NCBI GenBank assembly: GCA_022749755.1
Contig: CM040447.1
Coordinates: forward strand, 6,842,545-6,906,544
Length of the DNA: 64,000 nucleotides
Direction: 5' to 3'
Source: Azadirachta indica
Taxonomy: Eukaryota > Streptophyta > Magnoliopsida > Sapindales > Meliaceae
A model generated the notes under the pieces. The model had not been told where the DNA came from and searched no databases. It saw nothing but the letters and a program-made list of their open reading frames with translations. Of this stretch, positions 26,601 to 38,553 are shown piece by piece. Position 1 is the first letter of the stretch. Every line of letters starts with the position of its first letter. Made by a program: the position numbers and the translations under genes.

Positions 26601-29600
26601 ATCAGAAGCTCAGGTCAAAAATGAAGGAGACTTCAGTTTAACGAGTTCCAGCCGGGAGAATACTTCAAATATTATTGATCGGACTGCAAATGTAATAACA
26701 AAAATGGATAATCATATTAATGCAATAAAAAACAGAATTGTTGAAAAACATGATGCAAGAGAAAATAACCAGGCACATTTCAAGAGCCAATTATTGGATG
26801 CCAGCTCTTCGACTGCAGCTGGGGGAAGTACAAAAACAAAAAGGAGGGCCAAAGGTTATGTGCCATCAAGACGGCAACTATCGGACTCTATAGATAAAAG
26901 CACTGATCCTGAAGATAGTTCTGGCCCTGTCAGCTCTAGGAATGATTCGCAGTTGCAAGATGAAAGCTCAACAATAGAAATGTCTTTTCCAAAGTGGGAG
27001 GAAAGGGTTGGACCTGCCGAGCTGGAAAGAGCTGTTCTATCTTTATTGGAGTTTGGACAAATATCAGCGGCCAAGCAACTCCAGCATAAGCTGTCTCCAG
27101 CTCACATACCATCTGAATTCATTCTTGTGGATGCTGCTTTGAAGCTGGCTGCTATCTCAACAGCTAGTGTTGAAGTATCAATATCAGCCCTTGACGAGGA
27201 AGTGCTTTCGGTCATTCGGTCATACAACATACTGACTGACCAACGTTTAATCAATCCATTGCAGGTTATAGTCCAAATCGCTCTCAGTTTCTTTCTTCAG
27301 CTCGTTCTTTCTTTTTCAATGTTGAAAGTAAACTAGCTTCTCAATGTTGAAAATCAGATAAAGAGATAGCAGTGACCATTTAGTTTTTCCAATTCTTGCC
27401 CTGCTGATGGTGTTTTTCTTTTGTTTCTTTTCTTTGATGGATTCTAATATTTGAGTTTGTACATATAGGTTTTGGAGAATTTAGCAACCTTTTTCACTGA
27501 AGGATGTGGACGTGGACTTTGTAAAAGAATAATAGCAGTTGTTAAAGCAGCAAATGTATTGGGCCTTCAATTTTCAGAGGCATTTGATAAGCAACCAGTT
27601 GAATTGCTGCAGCTTCTTTCTCTTAAAGCACAAGAATCATTTGAAGAAGCACATCTCCTTGTGCAAACTCACTCTATGCCAGCAGCCAGTATTGCACAAA
27701 TTCTTGCTGAATCCTTTTTAAAGGTGCGGCATGGAAATTTCATTTTCGTTCAAATGCTTAACCTAAAATTTTAGATTTCTGGAATTTGCTATAAAAACTT
27801 GTGATCTGGGCTGGGCACTGCAAGCCTGGCAGTTTAGATTGGATTCAATCTGGGCCAGAGTCTGTGACCAGAAAACTTGTGACTTTTAGTCTATGATGTG
27901 TTGAGTGCAAACACAGTCCTGTAACCTGTAGGATGTAATATACAGTAAGTTCTGATTAACATCTTCCATGTTCTCCAGGGTTTATTGGCTGCACATCGTG
28001 GGGGTTATATGGACTCTCAGAAGGAGGAAGGACCGGCTCCTCTATTGTGGAGATTTTCAGACTTCTTGAAATGGGCAGAGCTTTGTCCTTCTGAACCAGA
28101 AATTGGCCATGCACTGATGCGCTTGGTAATCACTGGACAGGAAATACCACACACATGTGAGGTATGATTTTTATTACTGAAAAGTTGATTTTCATGTTAT
28201 CCTATGACCCTTATATAATTTAAAATAATTGAAAACTGCTTTGGTTTTCTGTGGAGAATTTCATCTCTAAAACAAATTACAACCAGCTCAGATGATGGTA
28301 ATCGTCAATACAAATAAGATAGTTGTTTATGTTGTTTCTTGGTTTATTATCGTTTTGTTTTGATGTGCAAAAGTTTTTGGTCATGATTATTTCTGCAGGT
28401 GGAGCTTCTAATTCTCTCCCACCATTTCTACAAATCATCAGCTTGCCTTGATGGAGTTGATGTTCTTGTAGCCCTTGCTGCAACCAGGGTTGAAGCATAT
28501 GTGTCTGAGGGCGATTTTGCATGTTTGGCTCGCTTGATAACTGGAGTTGGAAACTTCCATGCGCTTAATTTTATTCTTGGAATTCTTATAGAAAATGGCC
28601 AGCTGGAATTACTTCTTCAGAAGTATTCTGCTGCTGCAGACACAAACACAGGCACTGCTGAGGCTGTCAGAGGATTCCGAATGGCTGTTCTTACAGCATT
28701 GAAGCATTTTAACTCCAATGACCTTGATGCATTTGCAACGGTTAGTATATACCTTGATGACTACTATACCTTGGACAAATTTATTATACCTCTTTTATAT
28801 ATGTTCATCAAATTTATTATAGCTTAATGTATTTTCAAACTTGTTCAAACTTAGAGCTTACGCATTTTACGTTGGTATATAAGTTTTGTAGCAGATACAA
28901 CATTAACCTGGATATCAGCTATTGATAATTTTGTTCCTTGCTTTCTTCTGGAAATCTAGTATAGGGAATCTTTATTTGTCTGCAATGGAGGTTTTGTGAA
29001 AACCAAAGTTAGGCCATGAATCAATTTTGTTGTATCATCCTTAATGTTTTTCTACTTTACAGGTCTATAATCATTTTGACATGAAGCATGAAACTGCGGC
29101 TCTTTTAGAGTCACGAGCAGAGCTATCCTGCCAGCAATGGTTTTATCGTGCTGACAGGGATCAGAATGAAGACCTCCTAGAATCCATGCGCTATTTTATT
29201 GAAGCTGCTGAAGTTCACTCTTCGATTGATGCTGGCAATAAGACACGCAGAGCTTGTGCTCAAGCTTCCCTAGTGTCCCTTCAAATTCGAATGCCAGATT
29301 CTAAGTGGCTCAATTTATCTGAAACCAATGCCAGGAGAGCACTCGTTGAGCAATCTCGTTTTCAGGAGGCTCTAATCGTTGCAGAAGCATACGGTCTTAA
29401 CCAGCCAAGTGAGTGGGCACTTGTGCTCTGGAATCAAATGCTCAATCCGGAACTGACGGAAGAATTTGTGGCAGAATTTGTAGCTGTACTTCCTCTCCAG
29501 CCTTCTATGCTCATTGAACTGGCGAAATTTTATAGAGCTGAGGTGGCAGCCAGGGGTGACCAATCCCAATTCTCGGTTTGGCTTACAGGGGGTGGATTGC

Positions 29601-29812
29601 CAGCAGAATGGGCTAAATATCTTGGTAGATCGTTCAGATGCCTGTTGAAGAGAACCCGGGATCTGAGGTTACGGTTGCAGCTGGCTACTGTGGCAACTGG
29701 GTTTACTGACATAGTCGATGCATGCTTGAAGGCATTAGATCGGGTTCCTGAAAATGCTGGGCCGCTTGTACTGAGGAGAGGACATGGTGGGGCCTACCTC
29801 CCATTGATGTAA
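8654..29812 (+). CDS. SPG11-like: Spatacsin homologue (SPG11-like, spatacsin C-terminal domain)
   Basis: A very large protein of 3,239 residues. Animal spatacsin works with spastizin and AP-5 at late endosomes and lysosomes; the plant role is poorly defined. The 25 coding exons are: 8654-8828, 9008-11248, 12831-12906, 13948-14070, 15573-15828, 15922-16416, 16489-16674, 16783-17079, 18021-18665, 19527-19923, 20052-20179, 20457-20624, 21861-22061, 22254-22814, 22900-22959, 23066-23391, 23604-24027, 24891-25358, 26116-26232, 26334-26455, 26541-27264, 27469-27723, 27979-28161, 28399-28740 and 29063-29812. The lengths sum to 9,720 bases with all phases consistent. The first 700 residues look like a beta-propeller (repeated hydrophobic strands such as LLVCLSSSGLIILYAA). 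The rest is alpha-solenoid. The C-terminus carries the conserved spatacsin block (VYNHFDMKHETAALLESRAE, LVLRRGHGGAYLPLM). No disabling lesion was seen. The Arabidopsis counterpart, from memory, is At4g39420. Confidence 0.9.
12940..12981 (+). repeat. (GTAT)n-type microsatellite in intron
   Basis: An imperfect run of ATGT/GTAT units just inside the intron after the third coding exon of the spatacsin gene, 33 bases past the donor. It is probably length-polymorphic and non-coding. Confidence 0.7.
13595..13710 (+). repeat. Paired C-rich and G-rich tracts in intron
   Basis: 13595-13644 is almost pure C/A, with runs of five to eight C. 13682-13710 is G-rich (GGTGGGGGGTGGTAGGGCAGGG). The two could pair, or form i-motif and G-quadruplex structures on opposite halves. 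Both lie in the intron between coding exons 3 and 4 of the spatacsin gene. Confidence 0.6.
21102..21202 (+). repeat. Two-copy 49-52 bp tandem repeat in intron
   Basis: Copies start GAATTAAGCAAAGAATTA at 21102 and 21151 and both end in AAAGATGAAGGATATTG. They sit in a purine-rich stretch of the 1.24-kb intron following spatacsin coding exon 12. Non-coding. Confidence 0.75.
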
Positions 29813-31288
29813 TCACGATCCGCAACTGTTGAGGAGTATGATTCCATGATATTTATTGCAAGGATGGCAATGATAACGGAACCGCAACACCAAGGTGAAA
29901 TTAAATTAAATCCTCGTAATTTTTTTTTTTTGGGGAAAGAATTGGCGGGAAGATACAAGTGAAAATTAGTACAATTTGTACGTTAGTCAATTGTGTTCGG
30001 AAGATTAGTTTCTTCTGGGACTTGACTGAAGTTGAAGGGCAGAAAACAGTGGCTTTTTGAAGAATTGGTTCAGATTTAGGTTTCAATTAGTTGAAGCTAG
30101 CAAGCAAAAGTTTGTAAATTGGTTTGGTTCTTTAATTTTTTTTTTTTTTTTAATATTTGAAAGGATTTCTTTATTTTTGGATGACGAAGTCAGGGGCAAA
30201 GGTTTAATTTCCTTCCTTGCATTGAATGAAATATCTAGTGAGTTGTTTGTAATGTCAATTTTGTAAGCAATATGTACAATGTGTAAATATCAATTCTTCT
30301 ATATAAAGAATTCATTTTAGTTAGTTTGTTCCATGGAAAAGAAGTGTTTGGAACATTTTGCTATATATAAAGATTTAATTTAATTCAGGACTAGGTTTAA
30401 GTAATTTACTGCTTGTTTTGGACCGAATTGAGGGTGCTTTTAATGTGGTGGATTATTAACGAACCTTCAAATATAAATCTGCAGATAAGAAGGTAATTAG
30501 TAAATATTTGTTTTGCCATTGCTTTATTGCTTACAAATATTTTTGCTATTCAACTTTTGAGATTAAAAGCGACAAATTTATCTTTAAAGTAATTTTTTAT
30601 ATAAAATTTTATCAGATTTGAATAATAAGATCAATTCAAAATAATCTCTCTAAACATTGATTTTATGCATAATATCACCACCTTATTCATAGGGCGTACG
30701 ACCATGAGTCGTAGCTAAACATATTCTTGTAATCTTGTCGAATCTTAACGGCAGGAAATGTTTCATACAACTCTAATTTTTCGTGCTCATATTTCTCAAC
30801 TTATGGATTACATTTAAAAACTTGAAAATTGCAACAAATCGTACAAATTACAAAGGAGTTGAGTTGAAAATTATGCGATCTGAATTTCCTCAATTATTTT
30901 CTTTTTCTTTCCGCAATGAGCTTATTGAGAGAATTGAGTTACAAACCTCACAAACAAACCTCTGGTTTTTCCCAACAGCCAACAAGTAAACCATAAGAAG
31001 CGCTGAATGTGTCTTGTGTGTCCTAACTGAATTAAACGGATACCTTCATTATAGAAGGAGTCTGTACAAAGAATCAATAGATACAAAACAGCCTCGCGCT
31101 AGCAAAGCTTCCCTCTAACGTTAATGCTCAATTGATCCAACGATTAGCAAACTCCTATCTAATCAGGTTTCCAACTGTAATCTTCTGGCTGCATGTGAAG
31201 CTAAAAATGTCAGGATTGCAGGATTGGTAGCTGGAATCATATATAGTTTCAGGTTTAAGGAACAATGGGGAAATGTGGAACCTATTCT
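29813..31288. other. Convergent intergenic region with two 3' UTRs
   Basis: Holds the 3' UTR of the spatacsin gene (probably to about 30,300) and that of the SAM carrier from the other strand. T-runs lie at 29919-29931 and 30136-30151. I see no further gene. Between about 30,380 and 31,000 the sequence is AT-rich spacer. Confidence 0.6.
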
Positions 31289-34200
31289 TTAATCCTGCTT
31301 TGAATTTTGATTCTGTAAAGGACGCCTCTGAGCAAGCATCCGCTTTGTGCTTTCCAGGACACTGAAGAAGATTGACCCTCCAATGCCAATCCACAGTACC
31401 CTTGGCCCAATGCCCTGCAGCAAAGAGGTACATAAGAAACAAAGAATCCTTTTTAAGGATGCAAAAGTTTTAGTCATTCTCTAATGCAGATGTCTATATT
31501 TGAGCTTATACATGACTGAACAATTTAGTCAAATAGCTAATAACCATACAAATGTCCACGTTCTCTAAAATACAGACACCAGACTGTAGAAACATGAACA
31601 AAATTCAGTTCTCACAGCAATCACCATAATACATACCCCAAAAACTTGTGAATTTGGCTTAAAACAATTTTCTCTCCTTCATATTTCCTTTGGGTTGATG
31701 AAAATATAGCCATGTAAAAATAATTTTTTATTTAAGCACCAATAAATGAGGAAGGGTCGAATCTTGGCAAGCTTGCAGGCCCTTAAAAAAATAACAGGAG
31801 TGAATAAATAGCGAAAACAGGATCTTTTGCACACATTGGTGCATCAACTTAAAGGGCCAGCAGTGGAAGATAGTATACAAACCCTAAAAGTGTCTCAGTA
31901 TAAATTAAAAAGAATAATTTAAAAAAAAAAAGAAATCAACAATTAATTAGAATTCTAAACTTTCTTCCTTGTATGGCTGAATAATCACTAGGACTGTATG
32001 ATATTTTCTCACGGAGTCCAATTTTAATGAGGCTCAATAAATGATGAAAACCTATCTGACAACCACCAACTGACAAATCTAAGAAAATCAGAAGCATGAG
32101 GATCATGCGAGCTTAAGGTTATATTAAGAGGATCAATCACAACATTTTTCTTCTACCTCAAACATTCTGGTAAGACACTAATTTGCAGTTGTTAGGCTTG
32201 GATCAACCACAATCAAACTTTATCACTAACCACAAGCATCGACAAGTACAGAGACTATATTTGCTGATCTGATACTGGTGAGCAGAAAAATGGAGCATAG
32301 AAGAGTCATACCTTCAGAAGAGCAGTAGGTCCTTCATCTCTAACAATAGTTTGAACACAATGGAAGATTCCTTTGTACTGGTTTGCTGATCCCTACAGAG
32401 GAATAACACAAATTGAATTATATGCTACCAATATAGAGAAGAAAGAAAAAGATTGGCCATACCTGAACCATTAACCTTGTCTTAATCACATCAAGAGGAG
32501 TAGTTATAGCACCAGTTAATGCACCTGGAAAGAGAAATTAAAATGTATTCAGACATTTCACAGAAAACAAAATTGTACACAATAAATTGGTAGACTTTGC
32601 TACTCATTGATTTTGAGTGCATTCATGTACTTTATACCAATTAACATTCAGCAGGCCACTTTACCAACTATTTTCTAGAATCCAATCTCTCTATTGAAAA
32701 CAAAATCAAGTTAAGCAGATTTAATATCCAAGAGCATGACTGCTAATGTATTATAAAAAGACTTTTCTGAGAACAAAAATAATGGAAGCATATCTAGTAC
32801 TATTTTTTGGAGAAGTAAAAGTGTTTCATTTGTGGTTCGGATCCTGTTTTTCCGAAAGGTATAAAATGCTTTTGGGTCATTCAAATTTAACTTTCGTTTT
32901 TGAAGAGCGGGTTTTGTGATTTCCAAATCCTGCTTTTCAAACACAACCGAACTCATTCTTTTGTCTGTCTTTATTATTGCCAAACACTCATTGTGTGGAT
33001 AACTCCAAAATGGGTATGAAAAGTTGTTACCGGCGAAAGCACCAATCATAGCATTCTCGGGATCATTCAAATCTCTACGTGCCTACCAAAAAGGGAAAAG
33101 AGGGTCAAAAATTACAAAAGCATAAACAAAAAATAGGTTTTACAGCATTCTGTCAGTCATAGAGAAGTGAAAGCAAAAATGACAAAAGGCATGCAGGGAA
33201 ACCCAAAATAGAACTTAGTGCCACTAAAGCTCCAATTTTATGTTCAGATATAATAAGGATGTGACCAAGCCTAAATGTAAAATCAGCCAACCATGTAGTC
33301 TAAACGTTCCTGGTTCAACAAATTTTGAGCTCAAGAATGCTCTTCTTATACAGCCTTCAAGATTTTCCAGTAATTCCCATGTAAACACAAAATAAATAAG
33401 ATCCCAATGCTTGGCCTATAATATTCTGTAATTAAGGTAATGAGAACATTCACAAGTGATTATAATAGAAAATATCTATCAGTAAGTGCAATGGCAAACT
33501 TGAAAGGATGCATAAGAGGCAGCTTACTGCTGCCTTATAACCTATCCGAAGCTGCTCATAGATACAGAATTGAATTGCATCAAAGGGCAAATCCCGCAAC
33601 AGAAAAGATCCATATCCCTGCAATATGAAAGATGATTCTCAAGTTATATATAGAAGATAGTGAACAAAATGCAATAACTATAAGCTTGCAGGTCAGGAAT
33701 CAAAAGTCACAGATACAAAGCACAAAAGAGCAGTAAGAACTTCACAAAGAAAGTTATTCATCTCAAACTGAAAAGCAAAATTTAAGCTTAAATTTCTTGT
33801 GCGGAATAGCACAGAGATGGAAGGCAGAGATTGCATACTGCATAGAGACCCTTAAATCCTTCTTTAGAAACGATAAGCTGGACAGCATCAGGAGCTGAAG
33901 TAAACTGCCCAGTCTGCATTCTTTGCTTAACAACCTGCAGATTGTGAAAAGGAGAACAAAATTAACTGAAAAAAAAAAAAAAAAAAAAAAAACTAAAGAC
34001 ACAATGTCTAGGAAGATAGTTATAAATATATAAATGCACAGATAGCAAAATCTACCTCTGTTGGAACACGGATGAGAGAAGCAGCAACTCCTCCTATGGC
34101 ACCTGCCGTCTGCATAAAATTTATTAAGCTTATTGCAAGAAAAATGTTTTTCATAAAAGAGGAAAATATTGACGGAGTTGTGGGTAAAGTATATGATTAA

Positions 34201-36650
34201 GCCAAAAAGATTTCAGGTAATCATTAGACCAACTCATTCAGCATAATACATGGGCTGTTTCAAGAAGTTCCGGGTGGCTAATACAACAGGAAAATGAAGA
34301 TTGCAGAATTGAAGGGAAAAAGAAAAATTTAATATATGGAGGACCTTTTATGCCATTGGATAAAAAATGATGATTATAAAACTGAAGGGGAAGCAAAAAA
34401 AATGTAAAATGTGGTGGACTTTTAACCCATATGGAAAGTGTGGAGACAATGGAAAATTTTCTGCATCTACAATACAGTCGGGACTTCAACAAGCATATCA
34501 ATCTAACAACTTGCTCAAAGGAACAAGACAGTATTCATGTTACAGGACTAGTTCATGCATAAACTTCCACATGTAGATGCTTATTTTCAAAATAACCATC
34601 AGTCATAAACCCAAACCAAGATAGAAAGAATTAAAGAATCTCTTACCAGATGAGCAACAGCACTAAGATTTTCAGGAAAGAACTTCAATAGTTTCTGTTT
34701 TGCAGGTTCATACACACCAACAAATACTGCAGAAGCCCTGTACACAAAAGGTAAAAGAATTAAAGCCCAGCCAATCCAATTGAGTAAGAGTTAATATTGC
34801 CAAAACATATTCAGTAAATTGACGAACTTTATACAGATGGCGGGCACCATAGAAGGAGTTGTTGTAAAGTGTAAGATTAAGTGAAAATGATTTCAGTTAC
34901 TCATTGGACAAAAATTTTCAAGGCCAGTTTGCATATCTATGAGACAAAAAAGGATGCCATAATATGATTCCTAATTGGTATACAAGCTATTAGATCATGT
35001 ATGACTTCTTGGAAAAACATGAAAGTTATGCATTTTAAAAGTACTTACGGTAAGACACCAGCAAGATTTCCAGCCAGTCCAGAATAAAGGCCCTTGAAAT
35101 CTATTTTTCCTCCCCCACGAGCAGCCTATATAATAATAAGTTTCAGAAACAAGCTTGTCATTAAGTTGTGGGTTCAATAATTTACAGGAATAAAAAATAA
35201 ATCAGATCACCCTTTCTAGGGAAACTGGACCATTTAATATGTAAAATCTAGGGTGCATCCCAGTATAAAGCCAAAGAGAAGGTTTAATTTCAGTGAACAA
35301 AGAATAGACATTTTTCATCAAGTTATATCCATGTGTACAGAAAGAAGTTCTGCCCAAAAGTAAAAAATTTTGTAACTGCATGATTAACCTACCTGCAGCC
35401 TTGTCTTTATGGTATCAATGGGATACAAAGCCGTTTCAACGACAACACCAGCTGTTCCTCCTGCTATAACACCCTCTGCAAAATTGGCCTAACTTATAAG
35501 AATACACGAAAACTACATGCAGCAGACTTGGTCAGTTGACCACATGAGCAGCATTGCAGCATTTCTATTAACAAATTTAGAACGAAAAAGAATATCATTT
35601 TCACTCGTTTTGTGGAACAAAAAGATTTATAAACTTTGTATAACAAAGTTTATTGACTGAAGAGAAAAAAAAAATAGACAGGTTTCTTCCTCCCAAAAAC
35701 TCATCTTTTTCATTTCCACATGGGAATGATGGACATATACTTTTTTCACACATAAGTTCAGTGTTGATAAATTTTCTTATCCAGGATTAAGGACCAAAGC
35801 AACCAATGTCCATGAACATGATTTTTTGAGCTTCCTTGCATAACCACAAACTAATATCCAATACCATTTTTCATCCATCCAGCTTCAAATACAACCAACT
35901 TTCACCACTCAAAATTGAAAAATAAAGTGCACATACCAAATAAAATACGAAAGAAATCAAACGGTTTTTCTTCTCCCACGCTAACAGATGCAAAAGACTT
36001 TCTTGTTTCCTGCTGCAAATGTTGCATTTTCCTACTGGACACATCTGCAAAAACATATCACCTGTTCAAAGAATAAACAACAGTATACAAACAATGCCTT
36101 TTTTTTCTAGAAGACATGTTTACCTTAACAAGAAACTCGGAACATCATCATGAAATAAATTTCTAAGTACTGAGGTTACATAAAATTAAATTTTTCTGTA
36201 TCCTTAACACAAAGCAGCTAAATTCTCAAAATGCTTCAAACACTTCACGATTTTTTACAGCATACAACAGTAAACCTATACCGATGCAAAGTAAAATTCA
36301 ATGCTTTGCTTACGCGCAACATTTTCAACAATCAAATTGAAGCAAACTCATTCAACAATTGAACAAGTTTCATCATGTAAGCAAGTCAACATATCTGGAA
36401 ATTTAACTACTTTCACCTCCACAAGAATAAATTATCTATAAAACTAAACTAAACATGAATTCATCTTTTACTAAAAAATATTGAAAAAAAACAGATTAAT
36501 CAGTAAAATAATGTCAATAATTTGCAGTAATACAAATAAAAATTAATTAAATTAAAATCCATAAACACATTGCAAAATTATAAAATTCACCAACGGAAAA
36601 TGATTACCTACAGAGGTTTTCGAATCAACGGATAACGTTAATGGAGCCAT
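31289..36650 (-). CDS. SAMC1: S-adenosylmethionine carrier (mitochondrial carrier family), chloroplast/mitochondrial envelope
   Basis: Exchanges cytosolic S-adenosylmethionine for organellar S-adenosylhomocysteine, supplying methyl groups in plastids and mitochondria. Twelve exons: 36608-36650, 35937-36044, 35393-35475, 35049-35125, 34647-34737, 34056-34109, 33839-33934, 33528-33617, 33031-33082, 32463-32524, 32312-32392 and 31289-31414. They sum to 963 bases and give 320 residues, the usual size. The N-terminus MAPLTLSVDSKTS is the family's conserved start. Three Solcar repeats carry the signatures YPIDTIKTR, VPTEVVKQR and TPLDVIKTR. The C-terminal GIGPRVLWIGIGGSIFF block matches plant SAM carriers. 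All introns are GT-AG. From memory the Arabidopsis counterpart (At4g39460) lies near the spatacsin homologue, so this gene pair looks syntenic. Confidence in the assignment is high. Confidence 0.93.
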
Positions 36651-36864
36651 TAAATTGACAATTCAATTACAAAATTATTTGAATCGGCAGGAAATTACTA
36701 AATAACAGCCTGAAAATAAAAAACAAAAAAAGATTAAAAAAATAATTAATATTATATATGAATAAGCATTAATTTTATTTTACAGCATAAAAGCTTTAAA
36801 TTATATTTATTTTTTTCGAAAAAAATAATAACAAGCTGAAGCGTGGAAGGAAGAAAGCAAGTAA

Positions 36865-36890
36865 CACGTGAAGCCACTGTACCGGTACAG
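36865..36890 (-). promoter_or_regulatory. G-box and perfect GTAC palindrome upstream of the SAM carrier
   Basis: CACGTG (36865-36870) is a G-box core. CTGTACCGGTACAG (36877-36890) is a perfect 14-base palindrome holding two GTAC cores. GTAC is the core bound by SBP/SPL-type zinc proteins, including copper-response regulators. Both sites lie 215-240 bases upstream of the carrier start codon. Regulatory function is inferred from motif and position only. Confidence 0.4.
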
Positions 36891-37300
36891 CTGCGGAGAA
36901 CGGTTTTGGAAAGTGTCAGTAGCAAGACCGAAGAGGTAGCAGGAAGAAGGCGCCCGTTTCCGTTTGCGAATAAATGTGGGCCGATTCACAAATGGTCCGG
37001 CCCAATTTATGAGCTTGCAGTTTGAGCCCGCTTTTATTCTTTAAGGTTATTTTTACTAACTATTATAACTTAGGTTATTTTTCAATATAATAAAAACTAC
37101 AGTACGGAATTGCGGTATCGAGCCATATTTTCGATGCTTCTGCTATTAAAAAATGAGCTGAGCTTATAAAGTGATTCGAACTTTTGTCTTTTGGAAAAAT
37201 GGTGTACAATTATCAATATGCCACTCAAACATTTAACTATTTTCTAAAAAAAAATTATAATAACAAATCATTTTTATTGATATTAATAAATCATAAATTA

Positions 37301-37529
37301 AACACTAATAAATTATAATTTAAAAATAATTAATACTAATAATAACAATCTTTGTGGATATACTTGTTTGATATATTATTTACTATAAAATTAATTTAAA
37401 AAAAAATAATTATTATAATTATAAATTAATATTTAATTTAAAAACAAATAATATATCAAATAAGCATATTTACAATAAAAAATATTTTTATTAGGACTAA
37501 TTATTTTTAAATTATAATTTATTAGTGTT
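37301..37529. mobile_element. MITE-like fold-back element (long imperfect inverted repeat)
   Basis: The left arm starts AACACTAATAAATTATAATT and continues TTAAAAATAATTA. The right arm ends with the exact reverse complement of that block (37495-37529). Further in, GTTTGATATATTATTTA (about 37367-37383) faces its complement near 37449-37463. Arms of about 85-100 bases surround a short AT loop. There is no coding capacity. Target-site duplications could not be assigned in the AT-rich flanks. Confidence 0.55.
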
Positions 37530-37861
37530 ATATATATATATAATCTATATAATCTATTTCGTAAAACTTGATTGGATGTTTAAATAGTATAGTGCCAAGC
37601 GTTTATTACTTTTATAAACCTCGTTGGTGTATTGAGAGTATATTCTAAGGATTTGAATATAAATAAATAATTATCAAATCCATTTTATTTAATATAAATA
37701 TCATATATAATATCAACATATATAATTTTTTAAGTATTTCTTTTAAGATTTACATATCTTACATTTATTAGAACTAGAATAAATCTCAAATTTATGGGTT
37801 ATAATATCAATAAATTAAAGATTAATGATAAACTCATAATTCATCTCATTTTTACTTTAAT

Positions 37862-37925
37862 AGTGTTGGAGATAAAAACACTTTATATAAATTACTATAT
37901 CTAAACTAACGTGATATTATAATAT
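37862..37925 (+). repeat. Dispersed AT-rich repeat, copy A
   Basis: Contains AGATAAAAACACTTTATA and TATATCTAAACTAACGTGATATTAT. A diverged copy in the opposite orientation lies at about 42038-42105, on the other side of the glucanase gene. Confidence 0.45.
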
Positions 37926-38553
37926 TAGTTCACATGGTTTACAGTATTTATTTTTGTTAATTTTATTGATTTGTATTTTTATTAACAAATATTATTATAT
38001 CACGGTAATTTACAAATAATAATTTGTATAAAAAATTAATTAATTTGTAACCTGGACATTATTGTTTTTAATTTTAATTTTAATGCAATTGCTCCTCTTC
38101 TCTTAAATAAAAATATTGGGACTATTAGACAAACAATGGGGTGAATTTATCACATGCCTAAATTAAATTTGGATATTGTTACAACTTATATGAATTTGCA
38201 CTTATACCCTTAACTAAACTTTGCTATAACAATCCCAAAACATTTCCTAAACTTAGAAATTCTTGTTTGGCCAAATACAACAAATGAATTCAATTGGCCC
38301 ATGTCTTCACCAACCAAATTAATTTAATTAAAAAAATGAAATCTCTATTAAAAGAAAATTTTCCTCTAAATTTCCGCTTTGCCTTCCAATTTTCTTCATT
38401 TTCTCTACAATCAATTAACCATCTAAATTTCCAATGGTCCATAACCTAATTAACAAACAAAGCTGAATTCCCATAAGAGTTCAATCAACTTCACGTCCTT
38501 CTTAGTCTTACATCCGGTAATACCGTACAGCTTCATCGAACCGGCTCATCACC

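Larger units (their letters stand above)
36651..38553. other. Divergent promoter region between SAM carrier and glucanase
   Basis: 36651-37030 is the SAM-carrier leader and promoter, with an AT-rich run and then a GC-richer block. 37031-38400 is mostly A/T with the inverted-repeat element listed separately. 38400-38553 is the glucanase leader. No supported extra gene. Confidence 0.6.
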
